From contig CAZSMJ010000011.1 of the NCBI GenBank assembly GCA_964608055.1, positions 1 through 29,660 on the forward strand: DNA of 29,660 nucleotides, written 5' to 3'. The position numbers and the translations under genes were made by a program. The DNA comes from JALYNX01 sp964608055 (GTDB lineage Bacteria; Actinomycetota; Acidimicrobiia; Spongiisociales; ZC4RG35). Shown one piece after another: positions 7,460-15,637 of the stretch. The notes under the pieces are model-generated. The model did not search any database and was not told the origin of the DNA. It saw only the letters and a program-made list of their open reading frames with translations. Each line of letters starts with the position of its first letter. The first letter of the stretch is position 1.

Positions 7460-7817
7460 GGCTGTCTGAAGGTTCGATCGGCAGCGTCACGAATTCCCCA
7501 TCCACCAATGTGCCCGAGAACAGTGCATTGGCTATCTCGAGCGCCCCGAACTCCTCGTCCTCCCCCAAACCGTCCCTCCAAGGCCCGAGGACGAGGGTCA
7601 TGCGTCCGACCATTGGCGTTGCCATCAAGGTGATGAATTCGGCGTCTCCGGCCTCGACGATCGCGGTGGCCAACTCGGAAACGGCAAGCTTGGCGTCGTC
7701 CGTGGTTTCGACGTCGAGACCAGCCACCCTGGCCACCGCCGACACGAACAGCCGCATTGTGGCGACATGATGGGGGAGGCTCGCCACCGTCAACTCGTAA
7801 GCCCCGTTGGCTGGCAT
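7452..7817 (-). CDS. UsfX/RsbW-like anti-sigma factor, ATP-site motifs degenerate
   Basis: This protein of about 121 residues starts with YELTVASLPHHVATMRLFVS and has an N-box-like helix DDAKLAVSELATAIVEAG, the pattern of RsbW/UsfX anti-sigma factors. The G1 (DxGxG) and G2 glycine boxes of active GHKL kinases are not visible; UsfX-type proteins are known to diverge here. It should hold the adjacent sigma factor inactive, and the two genes overlap by eight bases. The start is uncertain. ATG 7817 begins just before the conserved domain. However, the best ribosome-binding site (AGAGGAG, about 7838-7845) is ideally spaced for an in-frame CTG at 7832, and the frame stays open to a TTG at 7859. Confidence 0.78.
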   Translation of the reverse strand: MPANGAYELTVASLPHHVATMRLFVSAVARVAGLDVETTDDAKLAVSELATAIVEAGDAEFITLMATPMVGRMTLVLGPWRDGLGEDEEFGALEIANALFSGTLVDGEFVTLPIEPSDSHG

Positions 7818-7883
7818 TGATGAGGTCGTCAGCGGTTCTCCTCTGATGGTTCCCGCCAACGGCGGAGGACGGGCAAGGACCCG

Positions 7884-7890
7884 TACTATA
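7884..7890. promoter_or_regulatory. Shared AT-rich -10 element between divergent anti-sigma-like genes
   Basis: The heptamer TACTATA in a GC-rich setting reads TACTAT on the plus strand and TATAGT on the minus strand. Both are good -10 hexamers. On the plus strand it ends six bases before ATG 7896, the spacing of a leaderless transcript. No matching -35 element is evident on either side. Confidence 0.45.
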
Positions 7891-7895
7891 AGAAG

Positions 7896-8273
7896 ATGTC
7901 ACCGGACGTGATCAGGCTGATCGTTCCTGCGGGCCGCGACGCTCTCAGTGTGTTGCGCACCATGGCGGGGAATGCGGCACGATTGAGTGGGCTCGGTTAC
8001 GACCGCGTGGAAGAGGCACGTCTCGCAGTCAACGAGGCAGCTGCAGTGCTGATAGCCGACGGGCAGTCCTCATCCCTCCAATGCGAGCTGTCGAGTGAGG
8101 GGACACGGCTCCGGGTGGACTTGGTCGCGGAACCTGGCCCCACCCAGTGGCCCCCGGTGGGCTGGGAGGATTCGCTGGAACACGCGGTGCTCTCGACGGT
8201 GACCGACTGGTACGAGCTCGGCGCCGGCACCGATTCTCGAGTCAGAATCCTGCTCGGCGAGCAGGACAACTAG
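7896..8273 (+). CDS. Second UsfX-like anti-sigma regulatory protein
   Basis: This 125-residue protein has the same plan as the divergent anti-sigma factor: a beta strand (IRLIVPAGRDALSVLRTMAG), then YDRVEEARLAVNEAAAVLIA in the N-box position, then a beta-rich C-terminal half ending VLSTVTDWYELGAG. The last part resembles the LSALTDEV region of UsfX. The glycine-rich ATP-binding loops are missing, so it is probably a binding protein, not a kinase. It may be a second anti-sigma factor or an antagonist of its divergent relative. ATG 7896 lies six bases after the TACTAT -10 element and has no Shine-Dalgarno sequence, so translation is probably leaderless. It reads toward the small SigF-type gene at 8351. 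Confidence 0.7.
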   Translation: MSPDVIRLIVPAGRDALSVLRTMAGNAARLSGLGYDRVEEARLAVNEAAAVLIADGQSSSLQCELSSEGTRLRVDLVAEPGPTQWPPVGWEDSLEHAVLSTVTDWYELGAGTDSRVRILLGEQDN

Positions 8274-8298
8274 GGCAACCGCCCAACCACCGCGATCT

Positions 8299-8324
8299 GG
8301 TTTCGAGTCGAGACCAAGTGGGTA
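8299..8324 (+). promoter_or_regulatory. SigF/SigB-type promoter for the 54-residue protein
   Basis: GGTTT (8299-8303), a 16-base spacer and GGGTA (8320-8324) match the actinobacterial SigF consensus exactly. The expected start of transcription, near 8331, leaves a leader of about 20 bases with a GAGGAAA ribosome-binding site before ATG 8351. Confidence 0.75.
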
Positions 8325-8350
8325 CGCCAGTGCCGACCAAGAGGAAAGTA

Positions 8351-8515
8351 ATGCCTGTCCACCGAGGATCAGACAGTTCCGGCCCCTACTACCAATGGGG
8401 AAAGACCGGGAAGAAGTACCACTACAAAGCTGGGGACGCCAAAAGCCGCAGGAGGGCCCGATCACAGGCCGATCGTCAGGCCCGAGCGATCCGCGCCTCT
8501 GGGTACAAGGGCTGA
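8351..8515 (+). CDS. Small basic YxWGxxGKxY protein, 54 residues
   Basis: This protein of unknown function begins MPVHRGSDSSGPYYQWGKTG, followed by a lysine/arginine-rich helix (DAKSRRRARSQADRQARAIR) and ends ASGYKG. The YxWGxxGKxY core, the basic helix and an AIxASGYK-like end recall short phage-encoded and uncharacterised bacterial proteins; I make this comparison from memory with low certainty. The start is set by GAGGAAAG 5-12 bases before ATG 8351, and the upstream reading back to 8147 overlaps the anti-sigma-like gene out of frame. It has its own exact SigF-type promoter. A very basic short protein switched on by stress could bind nucleic acid or ribosomes, but nothing in the sequence proves this. 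Confidence 0.68.
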   Translation: MPVHRGSDSSGPYYQWGKTGKKYHYKAGDAKSRRRARSQADRQARAIRASGYKG

Positions 8516-8579
8516 GACCAGGTCGAGCATCTCCATCAGACGCCGCCAATATCGCCGGTCCCGCGGTCTGGTCGATCAT

Positions 8580-8608
8580 TTGCACTATCGCCGTAGTGCT
8601 AATACCTT
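8580..8608 (+). promoter_or_regulatory. Candidate housekeeping promoter of the iron transporter operon
   Basis: TTGCAC (8580-8585) and TACCTT (8603-8608) are separated by 17 bases, with the overlapping alternative TAATAC at 8600-8605. The element ends just before the dyad at 8613-8634, so a repressor bound there would cover the transcription start. Confidence 0.4.
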
Positions 8609-8612
8609 ATCG

Positions 8613-8634
8613 GATCGTTAGTTACCTAACGATC
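8613..8634. promoter_or_regulatory. Perfect dyad upstream of the iron ABC operon (putative operator)
   Basis: GATCGTTAG (8613-8621), a TTAC centre and CTAACGATC (8626-8634) form a perfect nine-base inverted repeat. It sits between the candidate -10 element and the first gene of an iron(III) transport operon. That is the expected place for a metal-dependent repressor site. The TTAG/CTAA core recalls DtxR/IdeR boxes, but the full 19-base IdeR consensus is not met. Confidence 0.55.
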
Positions 8635-8654
8635 TTCGGTTGTTGGAGGCTCAA

Positions 8655-9647
8655 TTGCGGCGTACGACGGCTCTCGCTCTCACCATTCTGCTCATGTTTG
8701 CCGCTTGCGGCGGGACAGGTTCCGAGCCGGACGGGCCATTGGTGGTCTACTCGGGTCGTGGGGAGGAATTGGTGGCCCCGCTGTTCGAGAGCTTCACCGA
8801 GGAAACCGGGATCGAGGTCGAAGTTCGATATGGCGGCTCCAGCGAATTGGCGGCGACCTTGATCGCGGAGGGAGAGGAAACCGAGGCTGATGTCTTCTTT
8901 GCCCAGGATCCGGCTTCGCTGGGGGCGGTAGCATTGATGATGGAGACCCTCAGCGACGCCACACTGGGATTGGTCGACCCGAAATTCGCGGATCGGGACG
9001 GGCGGTGGGTCGGGACCTCTGGCCGGGTCAGGGTCGTGATCTACAACACCGACGCCGACATCGCCCTCCCCTTGGATATCGATGACATGACCGACCCCGA
9101 ATGGGCAGACCAACTCGGAATTGCCCCCACCAACGCCTCGTTCCTGGCTTTTGTCGCGGCAATGATCCTGGAGCGAGGTGAGAGCGGCACCCGTGAGTGG
9201 CTCGAGGCTCTGGCCGCCAACCAGCCTGTCGACTTCGAGGGCAATGCCCCGATCGTGGAGGCCACGGACAATGGAGAGCTCGAGGGCGGTTTGGTCAATC
9301 ACTACTACCTGCTGCGACTCCGCGCCGAGGGCCTCGGTGAGCATGCCGAGAACTACTTCATCCCTGCGGGAGACGTTGGCTCTCTGGTAATGCCGGCCGG
9401 CGTCGGGATCCTGTCCGACACGGAGAAGCCGGAGGCGGCCCTGCAGTTGGTCGATTTCTTGCTGTCGGACGATGCCCAATCGTTCTTCGCGACAGATACC
9501 TTTGAGTACCCGCTTGTGGAGGGTGTCGATCCACCTGAGGGGGTGCCCCCCCTATCCGAGATCAATTCACCTGACATCGACCTGGGCGACCTCGCCGGTG
9601 TCCTCGACCTCGCCACCCGGCTGGTGGCGGAGGCCGGCCTGGTGTGA
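8655..9647 (+). CDS. Iron(III) ABC transporter substrate-binding lipoprotein
   Basis: This protein of about 330 residues has a short signal peptide ending LLMFAACG, so Cys 18 is the probable lipidation site. The mature protein has PLVVYSGRGEELVAPLFESF, VEVRYGGSSELAATLIAEG, a hinge GRVRVVIYNT and LVNHYYLLRLRAEG. The paired tyrosines of NHYY are the ferric-iron ligands of FutA/FbpA-type proteins. It should capture ferric iron at the outer face of the membrane for the permease and ATPase that follow. TTG 8655 was chosen because GGAGG (8645-8649) lies five bases upstream; TTG 8640 and 8643 would fall before that site. Its stop is two bases before the GTG of the permease gene. Confidence 0.88.
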   Translation: MRRTTALALTILLMFAACGGTGSEPDGPLVVYSGRGEELVAPLFESFTEETGIEVEVRYGGSSELAATLIAEGEETEADVFFAQDPASLGAVALMMETLSDATLGLVDPKFADRDGRWVGTSGRVRVVIYNTDADIALPLDIDDMTDPEWADQLGIAPTNASFLAFVAAMILERGESGTREWLEALAANQPVDFEGNAPIVEATDNGELEGGLVNHYYLLRLRAEGLGEHAENYFIPAGDVGSLVMPAGVGILSDTEKPEAALQLVDFLLSDDAQSFFATDTFEYPLVEGVDPPEGVPPLSEINSPDIDLGDLAGVLDLATRLVAEAGLV

Positions 9648-9648
9648 C

Positions 9649-11223
9649 GTGACCGCCCCCCTCGCCATTCCCCGGGCCCGAGTCGGACCGGTCAAATACC
9701 GGTCAGGCCGGGGATGGTGGCTAGCCGCAGGAATCGCCCTCCTCCCCGGGTTGATCCCACCGATCAGCCTCGTTATCCAGGTGATTGGCCGAGGGACTGC
9801 CATTGCGATTCCCGCTGCCCGCCTGCTCCAACTCTTTGCGAGCACCATGCTCCTCACCATGGCGGTGACCGTCACCGCCCTCGGCATCGGGCTGGCGACG
9901 GCTTGGGTGACCACCCGCGCCGACCTTCCGTTTCGTAGGGGCTGGATGACGTTGGCGGCGCTTCCACTCGTCGTTCCTTCGTACGTCGCGGCGTTGAGCC
10001 TGATCGCTGCCACCGGGCCCAATGCAGTGCTCTTCGAGATCCCCACCCCCTACGGATTCGTCGGCGCCTGGCTGGTTCTCTCGATATTCACCGCACCCAT
10101 GGTCCACCTAACTGTGATCCCGGGCCTGCGCGCGATCGATCCCGCCACAGAGGAGGCGGCGACAGGGCTCGGTGCGGGGCGGTGGAAGGTCTTCAGGACG
10201 GTCACCCTTCCCCAACTCCGTCCCTCCCTGGTCTCCTCCGCCTTGCTGGTGGGCCTGTACACGGTGTCGGACTTCGGTGCGGTGTCTTTGCTCCGCTATG
10301 ACACCTTCACCAGGGCGATCTACACCCTCTACCGGGGCCAGATCGACCGCAGACCGGCAGCCACCTTGTCGCTGATACTGATGGCTTTGGCGGTCATCAT
10401 CCTGGTCCTCGAGCGCCGAACCAGGGGCCGAGCCGCTCTCCATTCCCGCCGGCCTCGACGTGCAAGACCGCTGCTCAAGCTGGTGGGATGGCGTCTCGGA
10501 CTTTCTCTCTCGCTCATCGGCTCGTTTGCCCTCGTGGCTCTCGGAATACCCGTCTTGGTGATGGCAGCCTCGGTCGGGCGCGGGCTCGAGGCCGGACAAT
10601 CCCTCGGGCCGGCTCTCGGCGCCGAGGCGGCCCGTTCGCTCGCTGTGGCGATGGCGGCAGCCCTGATCACTGCGTTGGCCGCGTTCCCGGTGGCGATGGT
10701 GACTACCCGCCGGCCCGGGCGGCTCTCGGGCTGGGTGGAGTCGGCCGTGTGGGGAACCTATGCACTGCCCCACATCACCGTTGGCGTGGCGGCTGTGGGG
10801 TTCGCCCTGCAGTGGGCCCGTCCCCTCTATCAGACTCTGATCTTCTTGCTTCTCATCTATGTGGCGATGTTCCTCCCTCAAGCGGTCGGGGCGGTTCAGG
10901 ACTCGTTGAGACGGGCAAGCCCTGATCTAGAGGATGCTTCTCGGGGCCTGGGCCGGGGACCTTTCAGCACCTTGCTCCACATCACTCTGCCTTTGGCCAC
11001 GCCGGGTCTGATCGCCGGTGGTGCCCTGGTGTTCCTGAGCGCGATGAAGGAGCTGCCGGCGACCATCCTGCTGCGACCAAACGGCTTCGAAACCCTCGCC
11101 ATCCGGATCTGGAGCTCGACATCGGAGGGATTCCTGACCAGGGCATCAGCAGCGGGCTTGGTTCTTCTAGTGGTGTCGATCGTGCCACTCTTCCTGGTGA
11201 TGACACGTGACCTCGGCGACTGA
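9649..11223 (+). CDS. Iron(III) ABC transporter permease, two fused domains
   Basis: This protein of about 524 residues has some twelve hydrophobic helices in two homologous halves, as in FbpB-type permeases that need only one gene. Each half carries a cytoplasmic EAA-type loop that contacts the ATPase: EEAATGLGAGRWKVFRTVTL (about 166-185) and EDASRGLGRGPFSTLLHITL (about 426-445). The first helix begins near residue 21. GTG 9649 was taken as start because it follows the lipoprotein stop at once; the open frame continues upstream to 9472 only in the shadow of the lipoprotein gene. The last 17 bases overlap the ATPase gene, so the three genes are one operon. Confidence 0.88.
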   Translation: MTAPLAIPRARVGPVKYRSGRGWWLAAGIALLPGLIPPISLVIQVIGRGTAIAIPAARLLQLFASTMLLTMAVTVTALGIGLATAWVTTRADLPFRRGWMTLAALPLVVPSYVAALSLIAATGPNAVLFEIPTPYGFVGAWLVLSIFTAPMVHLTVIPGLRAIDPATEEAATGLGAGRWKVFRTVTLPQLRPSLVSSALLVGLYTVSDFGAVSLLRYDTFTRAIYTLYRGQIDRRPAATLSLILMALAVIILVLERRTRGRAALHSRRPRRARPLLKLVGWRLGLSLSLIGSFALVALGIPVLVMAASVGRGLEAGQSLGPALGAEAARSLAVAMAAALITALAAFPVAMVTTRRPGRLSGWVESAVWGTYALPHITVGVAAVGFALQWARPLYQTLIFLLLIYVAMFLPQAVGAVQDSLRRASPDLEDASRGLGRGPFSTLLHITLPLATPGLIAGGALVFLSAMKELPATILLRPNGFETLAIRIWSSTSEGFLTRASAAGLVLLVVSIVPLFLVMTRDLGD

Positions 11224-12229
11224 TCGCCTCGCAATCCGGGCCCGGGATCTGACCAAGTCCTTCGGCGATGCTGTCGCCTTGGACCATTTCAGCCTGGACG
11301 TGTGGGAAGGCGGGGTGGTCACCCTGCTCGGGCCTTCGGGGTGTGGCAAGACAACGGCACTCAGGGTCATCGCCGGCTTCGAGAACGGAGGAGGATCCGT
11401 CGAGATACACGGGCGCCGGGTGCTCGACGACCACACGTTCGTCCCGCCTGAGAAGCGGAACGTTGGCATGGTGTTTCAGGACTATGCCCTGTTCCCCCAC
11501 ATGACAGTGGCTTCCAATGTGTCCTACGGGTTGCCCAGAGGAGACCGCAGGGTTCGAGTGGCTTCGGTTCTCGAACTGGTCGGTCTCACCGGGCTGGAGA
11601 ATCGGATGCCGAACGAGCTTTCCGGAGGACAGCAGCAGAGAGTGGCCCTGGCCCGGGCTCTGGCACCCGAGCCGGAGGTGATCCTCCTCGACGAGCCGTT
11701 CTCCAACCTGGACGCCAGCCTGAGGGATCGAGTGCGACGCGAATTGCGAACCATCCTCACCGAAGCCAGGACCACCGCAGTATTCGTGACCCACGATCAG
11801 GAAGAGGCTCTGGCGACTTCCGACATCGTCGCGGTCATGAAAGACGGCAAGATCCTCCAAGCAGACACCCCGGCCGACCTCTACTCGAACCCGACCAATC
11901 CCTGGGTGGCCGAGTTCCTCGGCGATGCCGACGTCATCGACTCTGTGGCGAGGAACGGCCGGGTCGACACCCTGGTCGGGGGTTTTGACACAGACCTCAA
12001 CGGCAACGTTTCGGTGATCATCCGCCCTGAGAACATCCAGATCTCCCTCGGCGAGACGCCGAACGCGGTGGTGGCGGGAAGCGAGTTCTTCGGTCACGAC
12101 CAACTGGTGACCCTGGCCCTCGAAGGGGGGACCAGGGTGCGGGCTCGTCTCGGCCCGCGACCGGTTTACAAGGTGGGCGACTCATGCCGGGTCCGGGCCA
12201 CAGATGCCCGCGTGTTCTCCCGGGCATGA
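11207..12229 (+). CDS. Iron(III) ABC transporter ATP-binding protein
   Basis: This 340-residue ATPase has Walker A (LLGPSGCGKTT, about 40-50), a Q-loop (VGMVFQDYALFPHMTV), the signature LSGGQQQRVALARALAPEPE (about 140-160), Walker B VILLDEPFSNLD and the switch histidine in VFVTHDQEEA. The C-terminal 100 residues form a small beta-rich regulatory part like the TOBE region of FbpC-type ATPases. It powers the fused permease encoded before it, and its GTG start lies inside the end of that gene. The ATPase family assignment is certain; specificity for iron comes from the operon partner. Confidence 0.9.
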   Translation: MTSATDRLAIRARDLTKSFGDAVALDHFSLDVWEGGVVTLLGPSGCGKTTALRVIAGFENGGGSVEIHGRRVLDDHTFVPPEKRNVGMVFQDYALFPHMTVASNVSYGLPRGDRRVRVASVLELVGLTGLENRMPNELSGGQQQRVALARALAPEPEVILLDEPFSNLDASLRDRVRRELRTILTEARTTAVFVTHDQEEALATSDIVAVMKDGKILQADTPADLYSNPTNPWVAEFLGDADVIDSVARNGRVDTLVGGFDTDLNGNVSVIIRPENIQISLGETPNAVVAGSEFFGHDQLVTLALEGGTRVRARLGPRPVYKVGDSCRVRATDARVFSRA

Positions 12230-12309
12230 ATGGCGGCCCCCGTAATTGAGATCTGCAGGGGTCACATGCGGACGTACACAACCCAATTACACCTAGCCTG
12301 CGCGTCCTA

Positions 12310-13044
12310 ATGGATTCCTCGCTCGCCCTTCTCGCCGCCCTGGCCGCCACCCTGTTCGCGGTCGACCTCTGGGTGGACTATCGGAGGCGACCCCGACCGC
12401 ACATTGCCGCCTATGGCATCGGGATGACGATGTTCGCCCTTGCCACCTGGGCGTTCTTCGCCGGGCTCACCTATGGCTGGACAGGATCTGGGTACCGGAC
12501 GTTCTATCTCTTCGGAGCGATCCTCAACATCCCATTCCTCGCCCTGGGCTCGATGTTCCTCGTGGTCGGCAGGCGATCCGGACATGTGATGGCGATCGCC
12601 CTCGGTGCGCTGACCGCGATCTCAACCACTCTCACCACCACCGTGCCTTTCGCCAATGGGCTACCCGAGTCCGGAGTCCCCCACGAGGTGTTCGCCGACG
12701 GATTCGGTCCCAAACTGTTCGCGATCATCGGGGGCGCGGCCGGGACGACGATCCTCGTCGCCCTGGCTCTGGTCAGCATGGTTCGGTTCTGGAAGAAGAA
12801 CCGGGGAATCGTCTGGGGGAATCTCCTGATCGTCGCCGGCACCCTGGCAGCCGCTTCTGGTGGCACCGGGCTGGCACTCGGTGAGAGCAGTGCTTTTGCG
12901 GTCTCCCTGCTGGCTGCTGTCACCCTGATCTGGGCTGGATACAAGGTCGCGTCGGGAAGGAGGCGGGCAAGTCTACCCAAGGCTGCGGTCTCAGCCCCCG
13001 ATGTAGCTCATCTCGACGCGGGATCCGATGCTGACAGTCTGTGA
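12310..13044 (+). CDS. Seven-helix membrane protein of unknown function
   Basis: This 244-residue protein has about seven hydrophobic segments (near 5-20, 34-56, 66-88, 93-110, 135-158, 170-190 and 197-212) and a hydrophilic, acidic C-terminal tail. I do not recognise the family. The pattern, with few charges in the helices and a conserved-looking GxxYGWTGSGYRTFYLFGA stretch, recalls uncharacterised actinobacterial membrane proteins. ATG 12310 has no Shine-Dalgarno sequence; a TAGCCT hexamer at 12294-12299 could give a short-leader transcript. The last 54 bases overlap the 3' end of the convergent moaA gene. Confidence 0.65.
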   Translation: MDSSLALLAALAATLFAVDLWVDYRRRPRPHIAAYGIGMTMFALATWAFFAGLTYGWTGSGYRTFYLFGAILNIPFLALGSMFLVVGRRSGHVMAIALGALTAISTTLTTTVPFANGLPESGVPHEVFADGFGPKLFAIIGGAAGTTILVALALVSMVRFWKKNRGIVWGNLLIVAGTLAAASGGTGLALGESSAFAVSLLAAVTLIWAGYKVASGRRRASLPKAAVSAPDVAHLDAGSDADSL

Positions 13045-13995
13045 GGATCGGATCTCGGAGTAACGGTCGGTTCGCTTGGACCAAACCGCATCGACGATGG
13101 GGCCCAGGTCCTCCCCGCTTCGTAGGGCATCGCGCAAGTTGGTCCCGGCGGTGGCGAACAGGCAGGTGTAGAGCGACCCTTCAGCGGAGATCCGGGCTCG
13201 GGTGCACGACCCACAGAAGGGCTGCGTGACCGAAGCGATGACGCCTACCTCGCCCTGACCGTCGAGGTAGCGGAAACGGTTGGCGACCTCACCCGGGTAG
13301 TTGGGAGGGATCGCCTGGAGGGGATAAACCTCGTTGATCGAGGAGATCATCTCTTCGGCGGGCACCACGTCGTCGAGCCGCCATCCATTGGTACTGCCCA
13401 CGTCCATGTATTCGATGAAGCGGACGATGTGACCGGTGCCCCGGAAATGGCCGGCCATGTCGAGCACCGCGTGATCGTTGATCCCACGCTGCACCACGGC
13501 GTTGATTTTGATCGGGCCCAGGCCGGCCTCGGCGGCTGCGGCGATCCCTTCCAAGACTGCTCCAACCGGGAACCCGACATCGTTCATCTTCTGAAAGGTG
13601 GAGTCGTCCAGCGCGTCGAGACTGACGGTAACGCGGTCCAGGCCGGCCGCGGCCAGTCCTTGAGCCTTTCTGACCAACAGCGACGCATTGGTGGTCAGGG
13701 TCAGGTCCTGCACCCCATCGATCGAGCGAACCATCCCGATGAGCTTCTCGATTCCTTTGCGCAGCAACGGCTCGCCGCCGGTGATCCTGATCTTCTCGAC
13801 CCCCCGTTCAACAAAGGCTCGGACGATGAGCGTCATCTCGTCGAAGGTGAGCAGATGGTCACGGGGTAGAAATTCGTGGTCCTTCCCGAAGACCTCTTTT
13901 GGCATGCAATAGGTGCAACGGAAGTTGCAGCGGTCAGTGACCGAGATCCGCAGGTCGCGCATGGGGCGCAGGTAGACGTCGGTCAGGGCGGTCAT
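12991..13995 (-). CDS. moaA: GTP 3',8-cyclase, molybdenum cofactor biosynthesis
   Basis: This 334-residue radical-SAM enzyme catalyses the first step of molybdopterin synthesis, conversion of GTP to 3',8-cyclo-dihydro-GTP. The N-terminal cluster motif is CNFRCTYC (about 22-29), and ITGGEPLLRKGIEKLIGM is the SAM-binding GGE region. The C-terminal second iron-sulfur site is formed by FCGSCTRARISAEGSLYTCL. The protein ends in SYIGG, the conserved glycine tail of MoaA. ATG 13995 begins right before the homologous TDVYLRPMRDLRISVTDRC; GTG or other starts up to 14004 are possible. No other moa genes are in the window, so it stands alone, convergent with a membrane protein gene. Function is secure. 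Confidence 0.95.
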   Translation of the reverse strand: MTALTDVYLRPMRDLRISVTDRCNFRCTYCMPKEVFGKDHEFLPRDHLLTFDEMTLIVRAFVERGVEKIRITGGEPLLRKGIEKLIGMVRSIDGVQDLTLTTNASLLVRKAQGLAAAGLDRVTVSLDALDDSTFQKMNDVGFPVGAVLEGIAAAAEAGLGPIKINAVVQRGINDHAVLDMAGHFRGTGHIVRFIEYMDVGSTNGWRLDDVVPAEEMISSINEVYPLQAIPPNYPGEVANRFRYLDGQGEVGVIASVTQPFCGSCTRARISAEGSLYTCLFATAGTNLRDALRSGEDLGPIVDAVWSKRTDRYSEIRSSQTVSIGSRVEMSYIGG

Positions 13996-14067
13996 CGGAG
14001 CCAAGGTTATTGGAACTGGCAGCCTTTCGGAGCCTGACCGGGCCTCTGGCTAGCGTCATTGGCCGGC

Positions 14068-15570
14068 GTGATACTCCAGGCTTTCATAGAAATCGATCCC
14101 GCGTCGGTGATCGCACCGGTCAATCCGAGGACATTCGGATCCTTCGTGGAGCACATGGGGCGGTGCGTCTACACCGGGATCAGCGAGCCCGGGCATCCGA
14201 CTGCAGATGAGGACGGTCTCCGCAGTGATGTCCTCGAATTGGTCCGGGAGATGGGTGTCACCGTGGTCCGCTACCCGGGCGGGAACTTCGTGTCCGGTTA
14301 CCGCTGGGAGGACGGCGTCGGTCCCGTCGAGGATCGCCCGGTCCGACTGGATCCCGCATGGAAGACCGCCGAGCCCAACACCTTCGGCCTCGACGAATTC
14401 TCCACCTGGGCCGAGAAGGCTGGAGTGGAGACAATGCTTGCCCTCAACCTTGGTACCCGGGGTGTCCAGGAAGCCGTCGACTTGATCGAATACTGTAATC
14501 ACGGCTCCGGAAGTCCCTTCTCCGAGCTCCGCCGGAGCCACGGCCGCGAACGCCCGTATGCGATTCGCACCTGGTGCCTTGGCAACGAGATGGACGGGCC
14601 GTGGCAACTCGGGCACAAGACAGCGGATGACTACGGGCGCCTCGCATCTGAGACGGCGAGGGCAATGCGAATGGTCGACCCCGGGGTCGAGCTCGTGGTG
14701 TGTGGCAGCTCGGGCGCTTCGATGCCTACCTTTGGCGATTGGGAGCAACGTGTGCTCGAGCACACCTACGAGCAGATCGACCTCATCTCGGCCCACGCTT
14801 ACTACGACCCGGAGGACTCCGATTTGGAGAGCTTCATGGCGTCGGCGGTCGACATGGATCGTTACATCCAGAAGGTGGCCTCGATCTCAGACCGGGTCGG
14901 AGCCAGGAAGCGGTCACGAAAGCGGATCGACATCTCCTTCGACGAATGGAACGTCTGGTACATGAGTCGGATGGACCCGACGGCGGAATGGGACCGAGCG
15001 CCTCGGCTCGCCGAGGATTTGTACAACGTGGCAGACGCCGTAGTGGTGGGCTCGCTCCTTATGACGCTGTTGCGCAACAACGACCGAGTGGCGGTCGCTT
15101 GCCAGGCACAACTGGTGAACGCCATCTCCGCGATTCGCACCGAGCCTGAAGGTCCGGCATGGCGCCAATCGATCTTTCATCCTTTCGCACTGACCTCGAG
15201 ACACGCCAGAGGCGAAGTTCTCGCCGCCCTCCCGGTCGGCCCCAGCTACGACAGCGGTCGGTATGGGGAGGTCCCTGTGGTGGACTCGCTCTCCACCCAC
15301 GATCGGGAAACGGGGAGTCTGAGCGTCTTCTCTGTCAATCGCTCGACTGAGCATGCGGTGCAGCTCGCCATCGACCTCCGAGCTGTCCCCGGTTACGAGG
15401 TTGCGGAGTACCAGGTCCTGGCTGATGAAGACCATCACGCCACCAATACTCAACTCGAGCCCCACCGAATCGAGCCGAGGAAAGCGAGAATCGAGTTCAG
15501 CCAAGGGCAGGCCGAGGTCACCCTGCCGCCGATTTCGTGGAGCCTCCTCCAGCTGGTGCGGACTCCCTAA
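14068..15570 (+). CDS. GH51 alpha-L-arabinofuranosidase
   Basis: This protein of about 500 residues is a glycoside hydrolase family 51 enzyme: a (beta/alpha)8 barrel followed by a C-terminal beta domain from about 390. The family start PRTFGSFVEHMGRCVYTGI is present. The acid/base Glu is residue 174 in GNEMDGPWQ and the nucleophile Glu is residue 293 in SFDEWNVWY, close to the positions known in the Geobacillus enzyme. It releases arabinofuranose from arabinoxylan or arabinan oligosaccharides. No signal peptide is seen, so it acts in the cytoplasm on imported oligosaccharides, which fits the ABC transporter downstream. GTG 14068 was preferred; TTG 14059 is in frame. A TAGCGT hexamer at 14051-14056 may be its -10 element. 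Confidence 0.92.
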   Translation: MILQAFIEIDPASVIAPVNPRTFGSFVEHMGRCVYTGISEPGHPTADEDGLRSDVLELVREMGVTVVRYPGGNFVSGYRWEDGVGPVEDRPVRLDPAWKTAEPNTFGLDEFSTWAEKAGVETMLALNLGTRGVQEAVDLIEYCNHGSGSPFSELRRSHGRERPYAIRTWCLGNEMDGPWQLGHKTADDYGRLASETARAMRMVDPGVELVVCGSSGASMPTFGDWEQRVLEHTYEQIDLISAHAYYDPEDSDLESFMASAVDMDRYIQKVASISDRVGARKRSRKRIDISFDEWNVWYMSRMDPTAEWDRAPRLAEDLYNVADAVVVGSLLMTLLRNNDRVAVACQAQLVNAISAIRTEPEGPAWRQSIFHPFALTSRHARGEVLAALPVGPSYDSGRYGEVPVVDSLSTHDRETGSLSVFSVNRSTEHAVQLAIDLRAVPGYEVAEYQVLADEDHHATNTQLEPHRIEPRKARIEFSQGQAEVTLPPISWSLLQLVRTP

Positions 15571-15637
15571 CTCCCCGATCCCGGCACCAAGAATCCTCCG
15601 GCTTTCGGCCGCATGACGGGGTGGTTTCCATCTAGTG

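Noticed and set aside
8613..8634. Classical IdeR iron box
   Set aside because: The TTAGGTTAG-type half-sites are not present in full, so only an unspecified dyad operator is claimed.
9472..9648. N-terminal extension of the iron permease reading frame
   Set aside because: It lies in another frame of the lipoprotein gene and contains no helix or homology; GTG 9649 fits the operon spacing.
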